Assembly (NCBI RefSeq): GCF_016195855.1
Contig: NZ_JACPYU010000003.1
Coordinates: 868,001 to 932,000, forward strand
Direction of reading: 5' to 3'
DNA: 64,000 nucleotides
Source: Aquabacterium sp.
GTDB taxonomy: Bacteria > Pseudomonadota > Gammaproteobacteria > Burkholderiales > Burkholderiaceae_C
Shown here: in pieces, positions 52,697 to 63,965 of the stretch
How positions within the stretch are numbered: the stretch's first letter is position 1
Layout: each line of letters starts with the position of its first letter
Program-made: the position numbers and the translations under genes
The notes under the pieces: model-generated
Database searches by the model: none
Seen by the model: only the letters and a program-made list of their open reading frames with translations
Told to the model about the DNA's origin: nothing

Positions 52697-55336
52697 TCAG
52701 GCGGCCTTCTTGGCTGCCGCCTTCTTGGCCGCCGGCACACGCGGCGCACGCGGCTCGAACTCGAAGCCCACCTTGCCCGCCTTGGCGTCCCAGCTCAGGA
52801 AGGCCTTGAACTTGCGGCGCGTCTTGTTGGACACGAAGCCGTCCAGCAGGTCGGTCTTGCCGGTTTCCAGCAGCTTGCTGACCTGGTCGGGCATGATGGG
52901 TTGCTGCAGGATGACCTTGCCGCTCTTGAAGTCGCACTTGGCCTTGGTGGCGCCCTGCGTGTTCTCGCACACGTAGTTGCTGCCGTACTCGTAGACCTGG
53001 CCCCCGCACTTGGGGCAAAGCCCCAGGCTGGTCTGGTCACTGAAGTCCACTGCCTCGCCGGATTCGTCGTCTTTCTTGGCGTCTTCGCCAAAGTCGAACT
53101 CCATCTTCCAGTTGGCGGACTCTTCGTCACGCACCAGCTTGAGCTCGGCCGTGAAGGGCCAACCCGCCTTGGAGCGGAAGCCTTCCAGCGGGCCGATCTT
53201 GTGCTCGCGCATCAGTTGCTCGACCTCGTGCAACTCGAAGCTGCGGCCTGCCGGGATCTTGGTCATGCTGAAGCCACAACCCGCGGCATCGTCACCACCG
53301 CCCTTGCCCGTGCAGGTGAAGCGGCGGTAGTTTTCCTTGACCACGCCGCCGCAGTTCGGGCAGGGCGCGCTCAGGGTGGCGTAGTCACCGGGGATGGTGT
53401 CGCGGTCGTATTCCTTGGCCTTTTGCACCACGCGCTGGGTCATGTCCGCGATCTCGGCCATGAAGGCCTCGCGGCTCAGGCGGCCCTTTTCCATCTCCGA
53501 GAGCTTGAACTCCCAGTTGCCGGTCAGCTCGGGCTTGGTCAGGTCTTCCACGCCCAGGCCACGCAGCAGCGTCATCAGCTGGAAGGCCTTGGCCGTGGGG
53601 ATCAGCTCACGGCCTTCGCGGTACATGTACTTTTCAGTGATCAGGCCTTCAATGATGGCCGCACGGGTGGCTGGTGTGCCCAGGCCCTTCTCGGTCATCG
53701 CGGCCTTCAGCTCCTCGTCGTCGATCAGCTTGCCGGCGCCTTCCATGGCGCTCAGCAGCGTCGCTTCAGAGTAACGTGCGGGCGGCTTGGTCTTCAAGGC
53801 GTTGACGGCCACGTCTTCATTGAGCACGGCCTCGCCCGGCTTGACGGCCACCAGCGTGCGCTCGTCGCCCTCTTCCGAGGCTTCCTTGCCATAGACGGCC
53901 ATCCAGCCCGGCTTGACCAGCACCTTGCCGTTGGTCTGGAAGCAATGCTCCTTGCCGGCCGCGGGCACCTTGGTGATGCGGGTGGTGACCATGAACTCGG
54001 CCGCCGGGTAGAACACGGCGATGAAGCGCTTGACGACCATGTCGTACAGCTTGGCTTCGGCCTCGGTCAGGCTCTTGGGCGCCTGCATCGTGGGGATGAT
54101 GGCAAAGTGATCCGACACCTTTGCGTTGTCGAACACGCGCTTGTTGGGCTTGACGTAGCCTTCCTTGATGGCCTTGCCGGCGTGCTGGGCCAGCTCACGC
54201 AGCGGCCCGGGCAGGTCTTCGCTGGCAATCATGCCCATGGTGTCCTTGACCACGTTGACGTAGTCCTCGGGCAGTGCGCGCGAATCGGTACGTGGGTAGG
54301 TCAGGGCCTTGTGCTTTTCATACAGGGCCTGCGCCAGGCCCAGCGTGGTCTTGGCACTGAAGCCGAAACGCGAGTTGGCCTCACGCTGCAACGTGGTCAG
54401 GTCATACAACAGCGGGCTGGACTGGTTGCTGGGCTTGGCCTCTTCGGTGACCGTGCCCTGCTTGCCACGCACCGCATCGGCAATGGCCTGCGCTTCGGCA
54501 GCAGACCAGACGCGGTCGGCCTTGAACTCGGCCTCGGCAGAACCTTCCGCGGCGGCCTTGTCCTTCTTGAAGGCGGGGTCGAACCACTTGCCGTCATAGG
54601 CACCAGCCTCAGCACCAAAGGTGCCCTTGATCTCCCAGTAATCACGGAAGACGTGCTTGCGGATCTTTTCTTCGCGCTCCACCACGATGGACAGCGTCGG
54701 GGTCTGCACCCGGCCCACGGTGGTCAGGAAGAAACCACCGTCACGCGAGTTGAAAGCCGTCATGGCACGCGTGCCATTGATGCCCACCAGCCAGTCGGCC
54801 TCGGAGCGGCAACGCGCGGCGCTGGCCAGCGGCATCATCTGCTCGTCAGAGCGCAAGGCATCGAAGCCATCGCGGATGGCCGCCGGCGTCATGCTCTGCA
54901 GCCACAGGCGCTTGACGTCCTTGCCCAGGCCCTTGGCGCGCGTGGTGGCCGTGCTGTCGGCCGCGTACTGCGCGATCAGGCGGAAGATCAACTCACCTTC
55001 GCGCCCCGCGTCACATGCGTTGATCAGCGTGGTGACGTCCTTGCGCTTGATCAGCTTGACCAGGGCATTGAGCCGCCCCTTGCTCTTGTCGATCGGGTTG
55101 AGATCGAAATGCGGCGGGATGACCGGCAGGTTGGCGAAGCTCCACTTGCCCCGCTTGACATCGAATTCGTCGGGCGCCTTGATTTCGACCAGATGGCCGA
55201 CGGCGGAGCTGACCACATAGTGTTCGCTCTCGAAGTATTCATCGTGTTTGTCGAATTTGCCGTCCACCGGCGTCAATGCGCGCACGATGTCTTGGGCAAC
55301 CGACGGTTTTTCTGCAATGACCAGGGCTTTGCTCAT
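52697..55336 (-). CDS. topB: DNA topoisomerase III
   Basis: An 879-residue type IA topoisomerase that resolves catenanes and recombination intermediates. The Toprim domain begins MSKALVIAEKPSVAQDIVRA, with NACDAGREGELIFRL. The active-site tyrosine is in LTYPRTDSRALPEDY. The C-terminus has zinc-ribbon cysteines (CPNCGGVVKENYRRFTC; CPKCGGQVYEYGSNYVC) and ends in a basic KKAAAKKAA tail. The ATG at 55336 is chosen over an upstream frame that reads through the CA-rich tract. It is divergent from the SET-domain gene. Confidence 0.96.
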   Translation of the reverse strand: MSKALVIAEKPSVAQDIVRALTPVDGKFDKHDEYFESEHYVVSSAVGHLVEIKAPDEFDVKRGKWSFANLPVIPPHFDLNPIDKSKGRLNALVKLIKRKDVTTLINACDAGREGELIFRLIAQYAADSTATTRAKGLGKDVKRLWLQSMTPAAIRDGFDALRSDEQMMPLASAARCRSEADWLVGINGTRAMTAFNSRDGGFFLTTVGRVQTPTLSIVVEREEKIRKHVFRDYWEIKGTFGAEAGAYDGKWFDPAFKKDKAAAEGSAEAEFKADRVWSAAEAQAIADAVRGKQGTVTEEAKPSNQSSPLLYDLTTLQREANSRFGFSAKTTLGLAQALYEKHKALTYPRTDSRALPEDYVNVVKDTMGMIASEDLPGPLRELAQHAGKAIKEGYVKPNKRVFDNAKVSDHFAIIPTMQAPKSLTEAEAKLYDMVVKRFIAVFYPAAEFMVTTRITKVPAAGKEHCFQTNGKVLVKPGWMAVYGKEASEEGDERTLVAVKPGEAVLNEDVAVNALKTKPPARYSEATLLSAMEGAGKLIDDEELKAAMTEKGLGTPATRAAIIEGLITEKYMYREGRELIPTAKAFQLMTLLRGLGVEDLTKPELTGNWEFKLSEMEKGRLSREAFMAEIADMTQRVVQKAKEYDRDTIPGDYATLSAPCPNCGGVVKENYRRFTCTGKGGGDDAAGCGFSMTKIPAGRSFELHEVEQLMREHKIGPLEGFRSKAGWPFTAELKLVRDEESANWKMEFDFGEDAKKDDESGEAVDFSDQTSLGLCPKCGGQVYEYGSNYVCENTQGATKAKCDFKSGKVILQQPIMPDQVSKLLETGKTDLLDGFVSNKTRRKFKAFLSWDAKAGKVGFEFEPRAPRVPAAKKAAAKKAA

Positions 55337-55372
55337 GGGCGTCTTTATATCTCTTCTTACAATCGGGCTTCT

Positions 55373-55410
55373 CGCGCACGCGCACGCACACATACGTGTG
55401 CACACACGCG
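55373..55410. repeat. 38-bp perfect alternating pyrimidine-purine tract (Z-DNA-prone)
   Basis: Every step from 55373 to 55410 alternates pyrimidine and purine (CG, CA and TG steps with one ATA). An internal hairpin GCACAC-ATAC-GTGTGC lies at 55386-55401. Such tracts flip to left-handed Z-DNA under negative supercoiling. It sits in the 114-bp region between the divergent topB and SET-domain genes. Confidence 0.85.
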
Positions 55411-55450
55411 GGCACGCGCGCCCACCAATTCAATGTACCCAATCTGGCCG

Positions 55451-55969
55451 ATGACGCAAGCCGCAAAAAAACCTCAAAGCGCCGCCCAACCGGCCCTCCC
55501 CCCTCTTGACGAGCCCACTTCAGGCCGCCGCACCCAGGTTCGCGAGTCGGGTATTCATGGCAAAGGCGTCTATGCCATCCGCCCGATCAAGGCCGGCGAC
55601 ACCGTGCTGGAGTACAAGGGCGAGATCATCACCTGGCAGGAAGCGCTGGACCGCCACCCGCACGATCCGTCACAACCGAACCACACCTTTTACTTCCATC
55701 TCGACGACGGCCACGTCATCGACGGCAAGTACAAGGGCAATTCGGCCAAGTGGATCAACCACTCCTGCGACCCCAATCTGGAAGCCGAGCAGGACGGCGA
55801 CCGCGTCTTCCTCAAGGCGCTGCGCGACATCAACGTGGGCGAAGAGTTGTTCTTCGACTACGGCCTGGTGATCGACGCCCGCATGACGGCCAAGCTCAAG
55901 AAGGAATACGCCTGCTGGTGCGGCTCGCCCAAGTGCCGCGGCACGATGCTGGCATCGCGCCGGCGCTGA
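55451..55969 (+). CDS. SET-domain protein-lysine methyltransferase
   Basis: A 172-residue protein. After a Pro/Gln/Ala-rich N-terminus comes a full SET domain: ESGIHGKGVYAIRPIKAGDT, the pseudoknot motif WINHSCDPN, EELFFDYGLV with the catalytic tyrosine, and a post-SET zinc motif YACWCGSPKCRGTM. SET enzymes transfer methyl from SAM to protein lysines. Bacterial targets are poorly known. The ATG at 55451 gives the usual start; an ATG 18 bp upstream is possible. Confidence 0.93.
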   Translation: MTQAAKKPQSAAQPALPPLDEPTSGRRTQVRESGIHGKGVYAIRPIKAGDTVLEYKGEIITWQEALDRHPHDPSQPNHTFYFHLDDGHVIDGKYKGNSAKWINHSCDPNLEAEQDGDRVFLKALRDINVGEELFFDYGLVIDARMTAKLKKEYACWCGSPKCRGTMLASRRR

Positions 55970-56019
55970 GCCCTCGCAACCTCCTTCGCTGACCCATTGC
56001 GATAGCCCCGCCGCTCACC

Positions 56020-56904
56020 ATGCCCGAGCTGAACGCCGCCCTGGCCGACCTGAACGCCTTTGCCGAGCGCATCTGGGAGGCGGCCTCACCCGCCTGCCCG
56101 ACGCTCAGCCTGGAGGTGCTGCCCGAGATCGGCTCGACCAACACCGAGCTGATGGCCCGTGGCCGCCGGGGCGAGCTCAGCCCGACCCTGCTGGCCGCCT
56201 GCAGCCAGACGGCCGGACGAGGCCGCCAGGGCCGCTCCTGGCTGGCCTCGGTGGGCGACAGCCTGACCTTCTCGCTGGGCCTGCCCATGCGGCTGGACGA
56301 GGTCCCTGGGGGCGGCAGCGCCCTGTCGCTGGCGGTGGGCCTGGCGGTGGCCCAGGCACTGGAGGCGGGCCTGCAGAAGCTCGGCACCACGCCCATCACC
56401 CCTGCCATCGGCCTGAAATGGCCCAATGACCTGTGGCTGCATGGCCGCAAGCTGGGCGGCATCCTGATCGAGGCCAGCCCGGCCCCCGGCCTGGACGATG
56501 GCCAGCGGTGGGTGGTCATCGGCATCGGGCTCAATGTCCGCCTGGGGCAGGCCCCTGAGGGCTCGGCGGCACTGCAATCGGGCCCTTTCGCCAACGCGGG
56601 CCTCACACCGGGCCTGGCCTGGTCGTGGATTGCACCCTCGCTGCTGGCACATGTCCGCCTGTTCGAGCAACAAGGCTTCGCACCGTTGCAGGCGGCCTAC
56701 AGCCAGCGCGATGTGCTGGCCGGCCAGGTCATCGGGCTGTGGGCCGCGCCAGGCCAGGGTGCCGCCAGCGGCCACCCCCCCTCTGACACCGGCATGGCGC
56801 AGGGCGTCAGCGAAACCGGCGCTTTGCTCGTGCATACTGACAACGGCCTCCAGTCCTGGACCACCGGCGAGGTCAGCGTGCGCTTGCAAGGCGCCTCGCA
56901 CTGA
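56020..56904 (+). CDS. birA: biotin--[acetyl-CoA-carboxylase] ligase
   Basis: A 294-residue ligase that attaches biotin to the AccB carrier. The biotinyl-AMP loop is AGRGRQGRSWLASVG and the active-site KWPNDLWLHGRKLGGILIE is intact. Residues 1-35 do not form the DNA-binding helix-turn-helix of E. coli BirA, so this is a class I (non-repressor) enzyme. The C-terminal domain ends DNGLQSWTTGEVSVRL. The SPOR gene follows 39 bp downstream. Confidence 0.95.
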   Translation: MPELNAALADLNAFAERIWEAASPACPTLSLEVLPEIGSTNTELMARGRRGELSPTLLAACSQTAGRGRQGRSWLASVGDSLTFSLGLPMRLDEVPGGGSALSLAVGLAVAQALEAGLQKLGTTPITPAIGLKWPNDLWLHGRKLGGILIEASPAPGLDDGQRWVVIGIGLNVRLGQAPEGSAALQSGPFANAGLTPGLAWSWIAPSLLAHVRLFEQQGFAPLQAAYSQRDVLAGQVIGLWAAPGQGAASGHPPSDTGMAQGVSETGALLVHTDNGLQSWTTGEVSVRLQGASH

Positions 56905-56943
56905 CCAGCCTCAACGCCCCATCACGCCTGCCTCTATCCACCC

Positions 56944-57765
56944 ATGCTGCGCTCCCTGGTGCTGATCCTGCTGATCGTCAACGCCGCGTTCTTCGCGTGG
57001 AGCCAGGGTTGGCTCAACCAGTTGGTGGGCGTCCAGCCCGATGCACAACATGAACCCCAGCGCCTGAGCCAGCAGATTCACGCGGACAAGATCGTGGTGC
57101 TGCCGGCGGCCTCGTCAACGGGTGACAAAGCCCGTCACGGCGGCCCGGTTGGCGCGCCCGATGCCGCCAGTGCCGCGGCCAGTGCGATGGCCGCTGCCAG
57201 CGCCGCGTCGGCTTCGGTGGATGCCGCTTCGGCTGCCACCCTGCCTTCAGCCACCGCCGCTGCTTCGGCTGCGGGCCCGGCCTTGGCAACGGCTGCCAGC
57301 AACAAGGACATGAAGTGCGTCGAAGCCGGGCCCTTCAGTGCCGCGGAATACGCCGGCGTGGAAGCCAATGTGCGCGCCGCCTTGCCTTCAGGCAGCTGGA
57401 ACAGCCGCACCGTGGCCATCCAGGGCCTGTGGCTGGTTTACATGGGCCCCTACGCCGATGCCGACATGCTGGAGCGCAAGCAAGCCGAGCTGCGCCGCAT
57501 CAAGGGTCTGAACTTTGAAGAAGTGCGCACACCCGCCAACCTGGCCCAGGGCATCTCGCTGGGCCGCTACACCCGGCTGGAAGAAGCCGAGGCCGGCCTC
57601 AATGTCCTGCGCAACCGGGGCATCCGCACGGCACGCATTGTCAACCTGCGCCCCAGCATGGAGGTGCAGGTTCTGAAGGTGCCCCACGCCACGGTCAACA
57701 TGCAGGTCGCCCTGGCCGGCATGAAGCTGCCTCAGGGCAAGGGTTTCAGCCCCTGCCGGCCCTGA
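56944..57765 (+). CDS. SPOR-domain membrane protein
   Basis: A 273-residue protein with an N-terminal membrane helix (MLRSLVLILLIVNAAFFAWS), a long Ala/Ser low-complexity linker (about 65-120), and a C-terminal SPOR domain (about 120-210: CVEAGPFSAAEYAGVEANVR, RNRGIRTARIVNLRP). SPOR domains bind glycan strands at division septa. It follows birA and overlaps the stop of the convergent subtilase gene by 20 bp. Confidence 0.88.
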   Translation: MLRSLVLILLIVNAAFFAWSQGWLNQLVGVQPDAQHEPQRLSQQIHADKIVVLPAASSTGDKARHGGPVGAPDAASAAASAMAAASAASASVDAASAATLPSATAAASAAGPALATAASNKDMKCVEAGPFSAAEYAGVEANVRAALPSGSWNSRTVAIQGLWLVYMGPYADADMLERKQAELRRIKGLNFEEVRTPANLAQGISLGRYTRLEEAEAGLNVLRNRGIRTARIVNLRPSMEVQVLKVPHATVNMQVALAGMKLPQGKGFSPCRP

Positions 57766-59626
57766 CAAGCCCAGCGCCGCCGGCCATCCAGAAACGGGCC
57801 AGACAGGCCGCCAACAGCGCCAGCAAGCTCGGCACGTCGCTGCTGCCGCCGCCGCCTCCACCGCCATCCCCGCTGTCACAGGAACTGCCACCGCCCAGCC
57901 GGTTGGGCTTGAAGCAGCTGCTGTCAGATGAGGCCACGGTGGCAGCGCCTGGCGCTGCGCTACTGGCCTGGCCCATGGCCCAGGTCACCGCGCGGTAGGC
58001 ATCCAGCACGCCTGTGCCACAGGTCTGCGTGGTGCAGACACAATTGCCCTGGCCATTCACCCCAGGCTGACACACGGGCAAGGCCGTGGGAAACACCGTC
58101 GGAAAAGGCTCGATCTGCGCCAGCAAAGCGTTGCGCAGCTCCGCCACCGTGAGATGGGGGTCCAGCGCCAGCATCAAGGCGGCCACCCCAGCGGCGGTGG
58201 GCGCGGCAAAACTGGTCCCGACAGCGGCCTGCATCTCGTAGTCGCCAAGAGGCCTGGTATTGATCCCTTCGTCGACCCCTTTGTCGGCCAAGGCCACGAT
58301 GCCATCGTCTACCAGGGTGAAGATCTGGCTGTTGTCGATGCCCCGTGTCATGACCATGTCGCCCCCCGCCACGGCCAGCCCACTTTGCTGCGTGCCATCG
58401 ACCAGGTTGGCGTAGTTGGCCTTGTAGCCCTGCTGGTTGAGTGCCGTCACCGCCAGTACCCCTGGGCAACTGGCGGGGCGGGTTGGTGTCGCCAGGCCCA
58501 GCCAGTTGTCCGGGTTGCCATTGCCTGCCGATGCCACCACCAATGCGCCCTTGCTCTCCAGCGTCTTGATCGTATCGCGGTACAACCAGGCCGCATCGTG
58601 CGTGCCCGAGTCGCCACACGAGCCATCCCCGCCAAAGCTGAGGTTGATCACGCGGGCCGGATGCAGGTTGCGAGGGGGAGAGCCCTGGTAATCGATCCCG
58701 GCCGCCCACAGCATGCCTTCCACAATGTCGCTGAGCTCGGCGCCGCACATGCCCGCCACCCGAACCGGCAGCACCACCAGACCAGGAACCGGCGCCAGCA
58801 TGCCCACGCCATTGAGCGCGTTGCCAGCCTGGGCGCCCAGCATGGACGCGATGCGCAAGCCATGCCACTGCAAGGGTGCCGGACTGCAGCCCGTGCGCAA
58901 GGAGGGGTTGGGGATCTTGTCCGGTGAGATGCCCGGGTCGGACGGATCGCTGTCCACCCCATCACCGTCCCCCGCGTAGTCGACCTCGGAGACAAAGTCA
59001 TGGCCCTGCGCGATGCGCCCGTCCAGATCAGGCGCAGACAAGATGCCCGTGTCCAGCACGGCCACCACCACCGGGGACACGGTCTTGCCGATCATGGCAT
59101 CCCAGGCCGCCGCGATATGGGCCACGCCCTGGCGCCCACCCAGCGTGCTCTCGCGCTCATGCAACCAGGTCTGCTGCGGGTAGGCCGGGTCATTGAAGGC
59201 CTGCGAAATCACACCCGCCGGATGCGCCACCTCGTTGACGACCACCCATTCCACATCGGGATCGGCACGCAGGCGCTCGGCCTGGGCCTGCACCTGCGCG
59301 TAAGGCTCCAGCTTGCCCGAATGAATCACCTGGGCCGCAAAGGCCGTGGGACGCTGCACCAGGTAGCTCACCCCGTGCCGCCTGGCCAAAGACGCCATGC
59401 GCATGCGCGCGCTTTGCATGGACTCGGTCGATGCGGCAGCCGCCTGCAGGCGCACCACCGAGGTGACCGGATCAACGCGCCGGTCCTGGCGCTTGAGTTT
59501 GACAATCAGCCCCTTGGCCATTCTGGGCGACGCCAAGGCCGTGGCTGACGCCAACGCGGCACCGCAAGCCAGAACCAGAGTCAGGCCAAGGCAGGCCGCC
59601 CAAGCCGCACGCAACGCCGCTCTCAT
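57746..59626 (-). CDS. secreted S8 (subtilisin-like) peptidase with GlyGly-CTERM-like tail
   Basis: About 626 residues. Signal peptide MRAALRAAWAACLGLTLVLA..ALASA. A propeptide region follows, then the subtilase domain with triad Asp (VVAVLDTGILSAPDL), His (LQWHGLRIASMLG) and Ser (AAVGTSFAAPTAAGVAALML). The C-terminus has a Gly-run (GGGGGGGSSDVPSLLALLAA) with a hydrophobic segment and Arg residues, resembling the GlyGly-CTERM sorting signal of rhombosortase substrates. Several Cys pairs suggest disulfides in an exported enzyme. The start is uncertain; an ATG at 59668 is an alternative. Confidence 0.9.
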   Translation of the reverse strand: MRAALRAAWAACLGLTLVLACGAALASATALASPRMAKGLIVKLKRQDRRVDPVTSVVRLQAAAASTESMQSARMRMASLARRHGVSYLVQRPTAFAAQVIHSGKLEPYAQVQAQAERLRADPDVEWVVVNEVAHPAGVISQAFNDPAYPQQTWLHERESTLGGRQGVAHIAAAWDAMIGKTVSPVVVAVLDTGILSAPDLDGRIAQGHDFVSEVDYAGDGDGVDSDPSDPGISPDKIPNPSLRTGCSPAPLQWHGLRIASMLGAQAGNALNGVGMLAPVPGLVVLPVRVAGMCGAELSDIVEGMLWAAGIDYQGSPPRNLHPARVINLSFGGDGSCGDSGTHDAAWLYRDTIKTLESKGALVVASAGNGNPDNWLGLATPTRPASCPGVLAVTALNQQGYKANYANLVDGTQQSGLAVAGGDMVMTRGIDNSQIFTLVDDGIVALADKGVDEGINTRPLGDYEMQAAVGTSFAAPTAAGVAALMLALDPHLTVAELRNALLAQIEPFPTVFPTALPVCQPGVNGQGNCVCTTQTCGTGVLDAYRAVTWAMGQASSAAPGAATVASSDSSCFKPNRLGGGSSCDSGDGGGGGGGSSDVPSLLALLAACLARFWMAGGAGLVRAGRG

Positions 59627-59837
59627 CAAAGATGCAATCCAACTACAGAGTTTTTTGATCCGCACCATGCACAGCCATGGTGCCAAATAAGGCCAAAGAG
59701 CCCGGATTATGTCGCTGCGTGTCGACTTCCCATGGCCCACATGGCCCATGGTGACAATTGCGCACAAAAAACCACCGAGCAGGCCAGATGCCTGCCTCAT
59801 CGTGAAATCCCGGGTTGCGCACCAGCGCCAGAAATGA

Positions 59838-59863
59838 AAACAGGGCCTCGACGGGCCCTGTTT
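59838..59863 (-). terminator. intrinsic terminator of gap
   Basis: AAACAGGGCC-TCGACG-GGCCCTGTTT, a perfect 10-bp stem 43 bp after the gap stop. The stem sequence is identical to that of the terminator at 63916-63939. Confidence 0.85.
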
Positions 59864-59905
59864 GTTCAGCGGATCGCGGCTGCAACAACCGCCTCTGCTT
59901 TGGCC

Positions 59906-63019
<3,114 letters not shown>

Positions 63020-63123
63020 GGTTGGTGGGCGTGTGGGCTGAATCGAATCCAGCATTCTAAATGGGGTCCGGGCACTCTCTTGGCGCCCGGCGTCAGATCC
63101 ACCCCGCGCCGCCCCGGCTCACC

Positions 63124-63876
63124 TCATTCCGGCAAACGCGCGTAGCCCCTTACCTCGGCCGTCTCGGCGTCCAGCAAGGCCACCCACCCCTTGTCCCGAG
63201 CCACAAGCGGCAGCACTTTCAGTGCCGCGGCGGCTTGCCCGGTTGCGGCCACCGCCGCTTGCAGGCTCTGCCGCTGGGCATCAGTGCCCAACTGCAACTG
63301 CTCAACAGGCCGCCCCCAGGCCAGCACCTGCTCACGAGACTGGGCATAAGGCTGCCAGTATTGAGGGCGAGAGCCCGGCATCTTGCCGCTCAGCAACAGC
63401 ATGCTCATCTGCTGACGCTCTTCATGGTCGCGGGGCGGCCTGATGCCCATCAAGACCGGTCGGTGCATGGACCAGCGCCCCATGCCTTCGGGCATCTTCG
63501 GCCAATCCTCATCCAGGATGTCAGCGGCGATCACCACCCGCATCATCTTGTATTCGGCCACCATGGCCACCGGGCGGACCTGCCACACGTTATACAGGCC
63601 ATAAACCAAGCCGACCAGTTGCAGCACCACGATCACGGCTACGTCCGCAGCCAGGTGACGACTGGTCTTGCCGGGGCTGGCGGCCACGGCTGTCAACACC
63701 GGCCCCAGGATCAGGTCCACGGACAGCATCAGGACCAGCAGGTCCTGGCCGCCTGCCACGTACCAATAGGGCATGGGGTACCAGACCCCTAGAACCAAGG
63801 CCACTGCCAGCGCAGCCACCAAGGCGCAGCCCCCCAGATGCATCAGGCTGGCTTTCAGTCGTCTGGACAAGGTCAT
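63124..63876 (-). CDS. TfpX/TfpZ-family type IV pilin accessory protein
   Basis: A 250-residue membrane protein. The first 100 residues hold three hydrophobic helices with the family patterns GVWYPMPYWYVAGGQDLL and VDLILGPVLTAVAASPGK, then a periplasmic part with RPVAMVAEYKMMRVV. TfpX/TfpZ proteins modify or stabilise one specific neighbouring pilin. A pilin C-terminus lies just upstream on the same strand. The ATG at 63876 puts the usual SRRLKASLMHLGG at the N-terminus; a TTG at 63912 is less likely. Confidence 0.88.
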   Translation of the reverse strand: MTLSRRLKASLMHLGGCALVAALAVALVLGVWYPMPYWYVAGGQDLLVLMLSVDLILGPVLTAVAASPGKTSRHLAADVAVIVVLQLVGLVYGLYNVWQVRPVAMVAEYKMMRVVIAADILDEDWPKMPEGMGRWSMHRPVLMGIRPPRDHEERQQMSMLLLSGKMPGSRPQYWQPYAQSREQVLAWGRPVEQLQLGTDAQRQSLQAAVAATGQAAAALKVLPLVARDKGWVALLDAETAEVRGYARLPE

Positions 63877-63915
63877 GATGGAAGGTGATTTTGCAAAAAA
63901 ATGATCGGCCAATGC

Positions 63916-63939
63916 AAACAGGGCCCGAAGGCCCTGTTT
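63916..63939 (-). terminator. terminator/attenuator between pilin and tfpX
   Basis: On the minus strand AAACAGGGCC-TTCG-GGCCCTGTTT: a 10-bp perfect stem capped by a stable UUCG loop. Only three T follow at once, so some read-through to the TfpX-type gene is likely, giving much pilin and less accessory protein. Confidence 0.8.
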
Positions 63940-63965
63940 GTTGTTCGCTTGAGCGAGTCAGACGA

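Noticed and set aside
52457-55450. Long plus-strand frame running into the SET gene
   Set aside because: Antisense to topB and part of the PstS-like gene; only the last 172 codons (from 55451) encode a real protein.
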